The notes under the pieces are model-generated. The model worked only from the letters and a program-made list of their open reading frames with translations. It was not told the DNA's origin and searched no databases. Of a DNA stretch of 40,602 nucleotides, positions 38,295 through 40,602 are shown piece by piece (within the stretch, counting starts at the first letter, position 1; each line of letters starts with the position of its first letter). The translations under genes and the position numbers were made by a program. This stretch comes from JASGKO01 sp049840595 (GTDB taxonomy: Bacteria; Verrucomicrobiota; Verrucomicrobiia; Chthoniobacterales; Chthoniobacteraceae): the NCBI GenBank assembly GCA_049840595.1, contig JASGKO010000011.1, positions 1 to 40,602 on the forward strand, read 5' to 3'.

Positions 38295-39730
38295 AATCGA
38301 TCCGCAACCAGCTTCTCCGCTTTCTGCTCCTGGGGCAGACGCTGCTGCTGCTCGGCGTGGTGCTCGCGCTTTATCTCGTGATGCGGAATGCGTTGTTGCG
38401 CCAGTTCGACCAGATGCTGGAGGCCCAGGCGGATGGATTCATCTCCACCAGCGAGCTCGAAAACGGCGTGCTGGATTTCGAGTTTTCCAAGGTGCCGCCC
38501 CGCAGCTTTGTCACCACCAAGCATGCGGATTATTTCCAGGTCTGGGATCAGCACGGCGCCACGCTGGTGAAATCGAAATCGCTCCGCGCCAACAGCCTGC
38601 CCACGCCCGATCTTTCCATCCGGCATTCCCCGGTGACCGACATCCGCCTGCCCAACGGCGAGCGCGGGCGATCTGTCATCCGAAAATTCCGCCCGCAGAT
38701 CACCGAAGGCATTCCGGAGAAAACCGCGGAGATGACCCTGTTCATGGCCTTCTCCCGCACGGAGCTGGATAAGAATCTTCACATCTTCGGCGGCTTGCTG
38801 CTGGCGGGCGCCGCCGTGCTGCTGGCGGGCAATGCCCTGATGGTGCTGTGGTCGGTGCGCAATGAACTGCGCCCCCTCGACCAGCTGGCCGAGGAGACTT
38901 CGCGCATCGATTCCACCCACCTCGATTTCCGCTTCGCAACCGAAGAGGCCCCGGCGGAATTGCGCCCCATCGCCACCCGCTTGAACGAGTTGCTCGCGCG
39001 GCTCAACACCGCCTTCCAGCGTGAGCGGCGTTTCTCATCGAATGTCGCCCATGAGCTGCGCACACCGATTGCGGAGCTCACGATCATTGCGGAGGTGGGG
39101 CTCACCGAAGCCCATTCACCGGTGGTGCGGGACTACTTTACCGACATCAAATCCATCACCCACCGAATTGGCTCGCTGGTCTCGACGCTGCTGCGAATTG
39201 CCCGCTGCGAAGCCGGGACGGAGAGCGTGATCATGGAGCCCGTGGACCTGATGGCGCGTCTCCGCAGCATCGCGGAAAAGGAATCGCCGATCGCGAGCGA
39301 ACGAGGCATCCGGGTCAAGCTGCCATCGGTGGAGCAAAGCTTCGTGCTGGCGGACGCCGCGGTGCTGGACGCCATCCTGGTCAATCTTTTCTCCAATGCC
39401 GCGCTCTACACCCCGAGCGGGGGAAGGATCGAATGCCATCTGCAACCGCGCGCTTCGACAACCGTACTGACGATTCGGAATACAAATCCCGGCCTCCAGG
39501 AAAGCGATCTGCCGCATCTGCTGGAGCCCTTCTGGCGCGCCGACGCTTCCCATACCGACAGCGCACACTGCGGGCTGGGGTTGAACCTGGTGGCCTCCTA
39601 CGCCCGGCTCCTCTCCAGCACCTTGGAAATGCGCCTGGAATCGCCCAACTGGGTCACCTTCTTTCTTGAGTTGCGGACCCCGTCCGCCAGTGCAAGACCG
39701 AAGCCTCAAGAAGTAGCCGCAACCGCATAG
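38291..39730 (+). CDS. Sensor histidine kinase
   Basis: A 479-residue membrane kinase paired with the upstream regulator. Membrane segment 1 is LLRFLLLGQTLLLLGVVLAL (residues about 8-30) and segment 2 is IFGGLLLAGAAVLLAGNALM (about 165-186), enclosing an extracytoplasmic sensor of about 130 residues with no recognised domain. A HAMP-like linker (RNELRPLDQLAEETSRIDST) leads to the dimerisation/phosphotransfer helix SSNVAHELRTPIAELTIIAE, with His254. The ATP domain has the N-box LVNLFSNAALYTPSGGR and the G-box HCGLGLNLVASYARLLSS. Its ATG overlaps the regulator's stop by 4 bases. The short acidic-poor sensor gives no ligand clue. The C-terminus is a Pro/Ala tail. Confidence 0.93.
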   Translation: MKSIRNQLLRFLLLGQTLLLLGVVLALYLVMRNALLRQFDQMLEAQADGFISTSELENGVLDFEFSKVPPRSFVTTKHADYFQVWDQHGATLVKSKSLRANSLPTPDLSIRHSPVTDIRLPNGERGRSVIRKFRPQITEGIPEKTAEMTLFMAFSRTELDKNLHIFGGLLLAGAAVLLAGNALMVLWSVRNELRPLDQLAEETSRIDSTHLDFRFATEEAPAELRPIATRLNELLARLNTAFQRERRFSSNVAHELRTPIAELTIIAEVGLTEAHSPVVRDYFTDIKSITHRIGSLVSTLLRIARCEAGTESVIMEPVDLMARLRSIAEKESPIASERGIRVKLPSVEQSFVLADAAVLDAILVNLFSNAALYTPSGGRIECHLQPRASTTVLTIRNTNPGLQESDLPHLLEPFWRADASHTDSAHCGLGLNLVASYARLLSSTLEMRLESPNWVTFFLELRTPSASARPKPQEVAATA

Positions 39731-39760
39731 GCGAACCCCCACCGAATTCCTTCGCAGACT

Positions 39761-40528
39761 TTAATGCGTCACGCGCAAGCGCAGGTAACGATGAGGATGA
39801 TTGGCCATCAACTCGGGATCGGTTGCCGTTACACTTCCAGCCACATTGCTGGAGCCCGTGCTGCTCCATACGGTCGTCCATGAGCCGCTGGTGAGATCAT
39901 CGGTCGCCTCCACCACGTAGGTCAGCGTGGAATCGGCGATGCGGTTGAAGGTAAGCGTGCTATGCGTCCCATCGCTGCTCTGCCCCTGCGTCGCGGGCCT
40001 AGTCGTGGCAACCACCTGCGGGGACAGGCCAGTGGCGTATTTCAGCAAATTTGGCACGCCGTCATTGAGTGGAGTCGCGGTGTCGCTGGCGGTAGTGGAT
40101 GGGGTGACCGGATTGCCGCTCGCATCGTAACTGCCATAGTTTGTAAATTTCCAAAGCGCATAATTGTCCTGGAAAATCCAGAAGGTGTTATACACTGGAG
40201 TCGCCGACTGAATGGTGGACGGGCGTCCCCACTGCCAAGCTCCCACCACCACCCGCATCGGGTATTTGCTCGAAACTGGAATCGAGTCGGGGATGAGCAA
40301 ATTGCTGTTGTTCTCGTCGTTCCGATAAGGGCCGGACGCCACCCAGAATTGCACGGGATAACTCGAGCCCAAGCTGGAGGTGGCGTTCACGCTCAGTTGC
40401 GCAAGGCTGGTCGCCGACTGGTTGGCTATCGTCGGGAACGTAATCGTTTGGGCGGTGCCGTTAATATTGTTCACCGAAGCCGCCGTATTGATGTAGATGG
40501 GACGCCACGCCGTGCGGTAGTTGGTATC
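39761..40528 (-). CDS. C-terminal part of a large secreted protein (partial)
   Basis: The 3' end of a gene that continues beyond the right end of the genomic sequence. The product is rich in Thr, Ser, Asn and Gly, with YPVQFWVASGPYRNDENNSN and VVVGAWQWGRPSTIQ, then a C-terminal block NDGVPNLLKYATGLSPQVVA, LTFNRIADSTLTYVVEATDD, GSWTTVWSSTGSSNVAG and HRYLRLRVTH. This block (N-terminal NLLKYA, LTYVVEATDDLTSG, ending FLRLRVT-like) recurs at the C-terminus of many large verrucomicrobial secreted proteins, as I recall. Catalytic residues are not visible. The frame is open into the adapter, where a TTG at 40573 would add a false N-terminus. Confidence 0.65.
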   Translation of the reverse strand, partial: DTNYRTAWRPIYINTAASVNNINGTAQTITFPTIANQSATSLAQLSVNATSSLGSSYPVQFWVASGPYRNDENNSNLLIPDSIPVSSKYPMRVVVGAWQWGRPSTIQSATPVYNTFWIFQDNYALWKFTNYGSYDASGNPVTPSTTASDTATPLNDGVPNLLKYATGLSPQVVATTRPATQGQSSDGTHSTLTFNRIADSTLTYVVEATDDLTSGSWTTVWSSTGSSNVAGSVTATDPELMANHPHRYLRLRVTH

Positions 40529-40602
40529 AGGTGCTGTTCGGATTCTATCGTGTTTCCCTATTAACCTTAGCAATACGTAATTAAACGAAGTAGGTATATA
40601 AA
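40529..40602. other. Oxford Nanopore native-barcode adapter (not genomic)
   Basis: From memory of the native-barcoding kit sequences: AGGTGCTG (40529-40536) is the inner flank; the 24 bases 40537-40560 equal the reverse complement of native barcode 04 (which starts TAGGGAAACACG); TTAACCTTAGCAAT (40561-40574) is the outer flank; and ACGTAATTAAACGAAGT (40575-40591) matches the ligation adapter with two substitutions. The final 11 bases are read tail. Order, spacing and exact barcode length all fit. Confidence 0.95.

Noticed and set aside
40571..40573. TTG start of the rightmost secreted protein
   Set aside because: It lies in the adapter sequence; the real gene has no start within the genomic part.

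Overview
The window is a GC-rich bacterial chromosome fragment, most likely from the phylum Verrucomicrobiota. That placement rests on gene content: a PEP-CTERM secreted protein, a secreted protein with a verrucomicrobial-style C-terminus, a divergent LexA, DUF2264 and GH43 carbohydrate genes with an AraC-type XylR-like regulator, and weak Shine-Dalgarno leaders. No rRNA, tRNA, CRISPR array or transposase was seen, so a finer placement is not supported.

Layout. (1) 1-6.1 kb is a carbohydrate and repair region with many broken frames: the 3' part of a GH43 arabinanase-like gene, DNA polymerase X (polX), a XylR-like regulator, and a divergent DUF2264 hydrolase. (2) 6.1-10.6 kb, plus strand: 3-methyladenine glycosylase (tag), a Tat-exported phosphoesterase, a left-handed beta-helix transferase-like protein, a SAM methyltransferase and fumC with a clear terminator. 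(3) 10.9-23.6 kb, minus strand: the information-processing block rplA-rplJ-rplL-rpoB-rpoC-cobalamin adenosyltransferase-rpsB-tsf. It is headed by a good promoter and punctuated by hairpins between rplL and rpoB and between rpsB and tsf. (4) 23.7-29.5 kb: a PEP-CTERM endonuclease/phosphatase-fold protein, lexA, a sugar nucleotidyltransferase, a DUF2007 zinc protein, an L,D-transpeptidase lipoprotein, a protein made of three YbjQ-like modules and a small membrane protein. (5) 29.6-35.1 kb, plus strand: hom and thrC (threonine synthesis) flanking a small-protein/nucleotidyltransferase pair and an exported protein, then DUF423 and a TraB/GumN-like protein. (6) 35.3-39.7 kb: four genes joined by 4-base stop/start overlaps, namely GT2, GT39 (ArnT-like), an OmpR-type response regulator and a histidine kinase. 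They look like a self-contained envelope-glycosylation operon with its own sensor. (7) A secreted-protein fragment runs off the right end.

Quality. The last 74 bases are not genomic. They match, from memory, an Oxford Nanopore native-barcoding flank, the reverse complement of native barcode 04 and the ligation adapter. This makes nanopore indels the leading explanation for the broken genes: densely in the first 6.2 kb, and singly in rpoB (near 20.826 kb) and the TraB-like gene (near 34.386 kb). The broken frames should not be read as biological decay until checked against polished reads.
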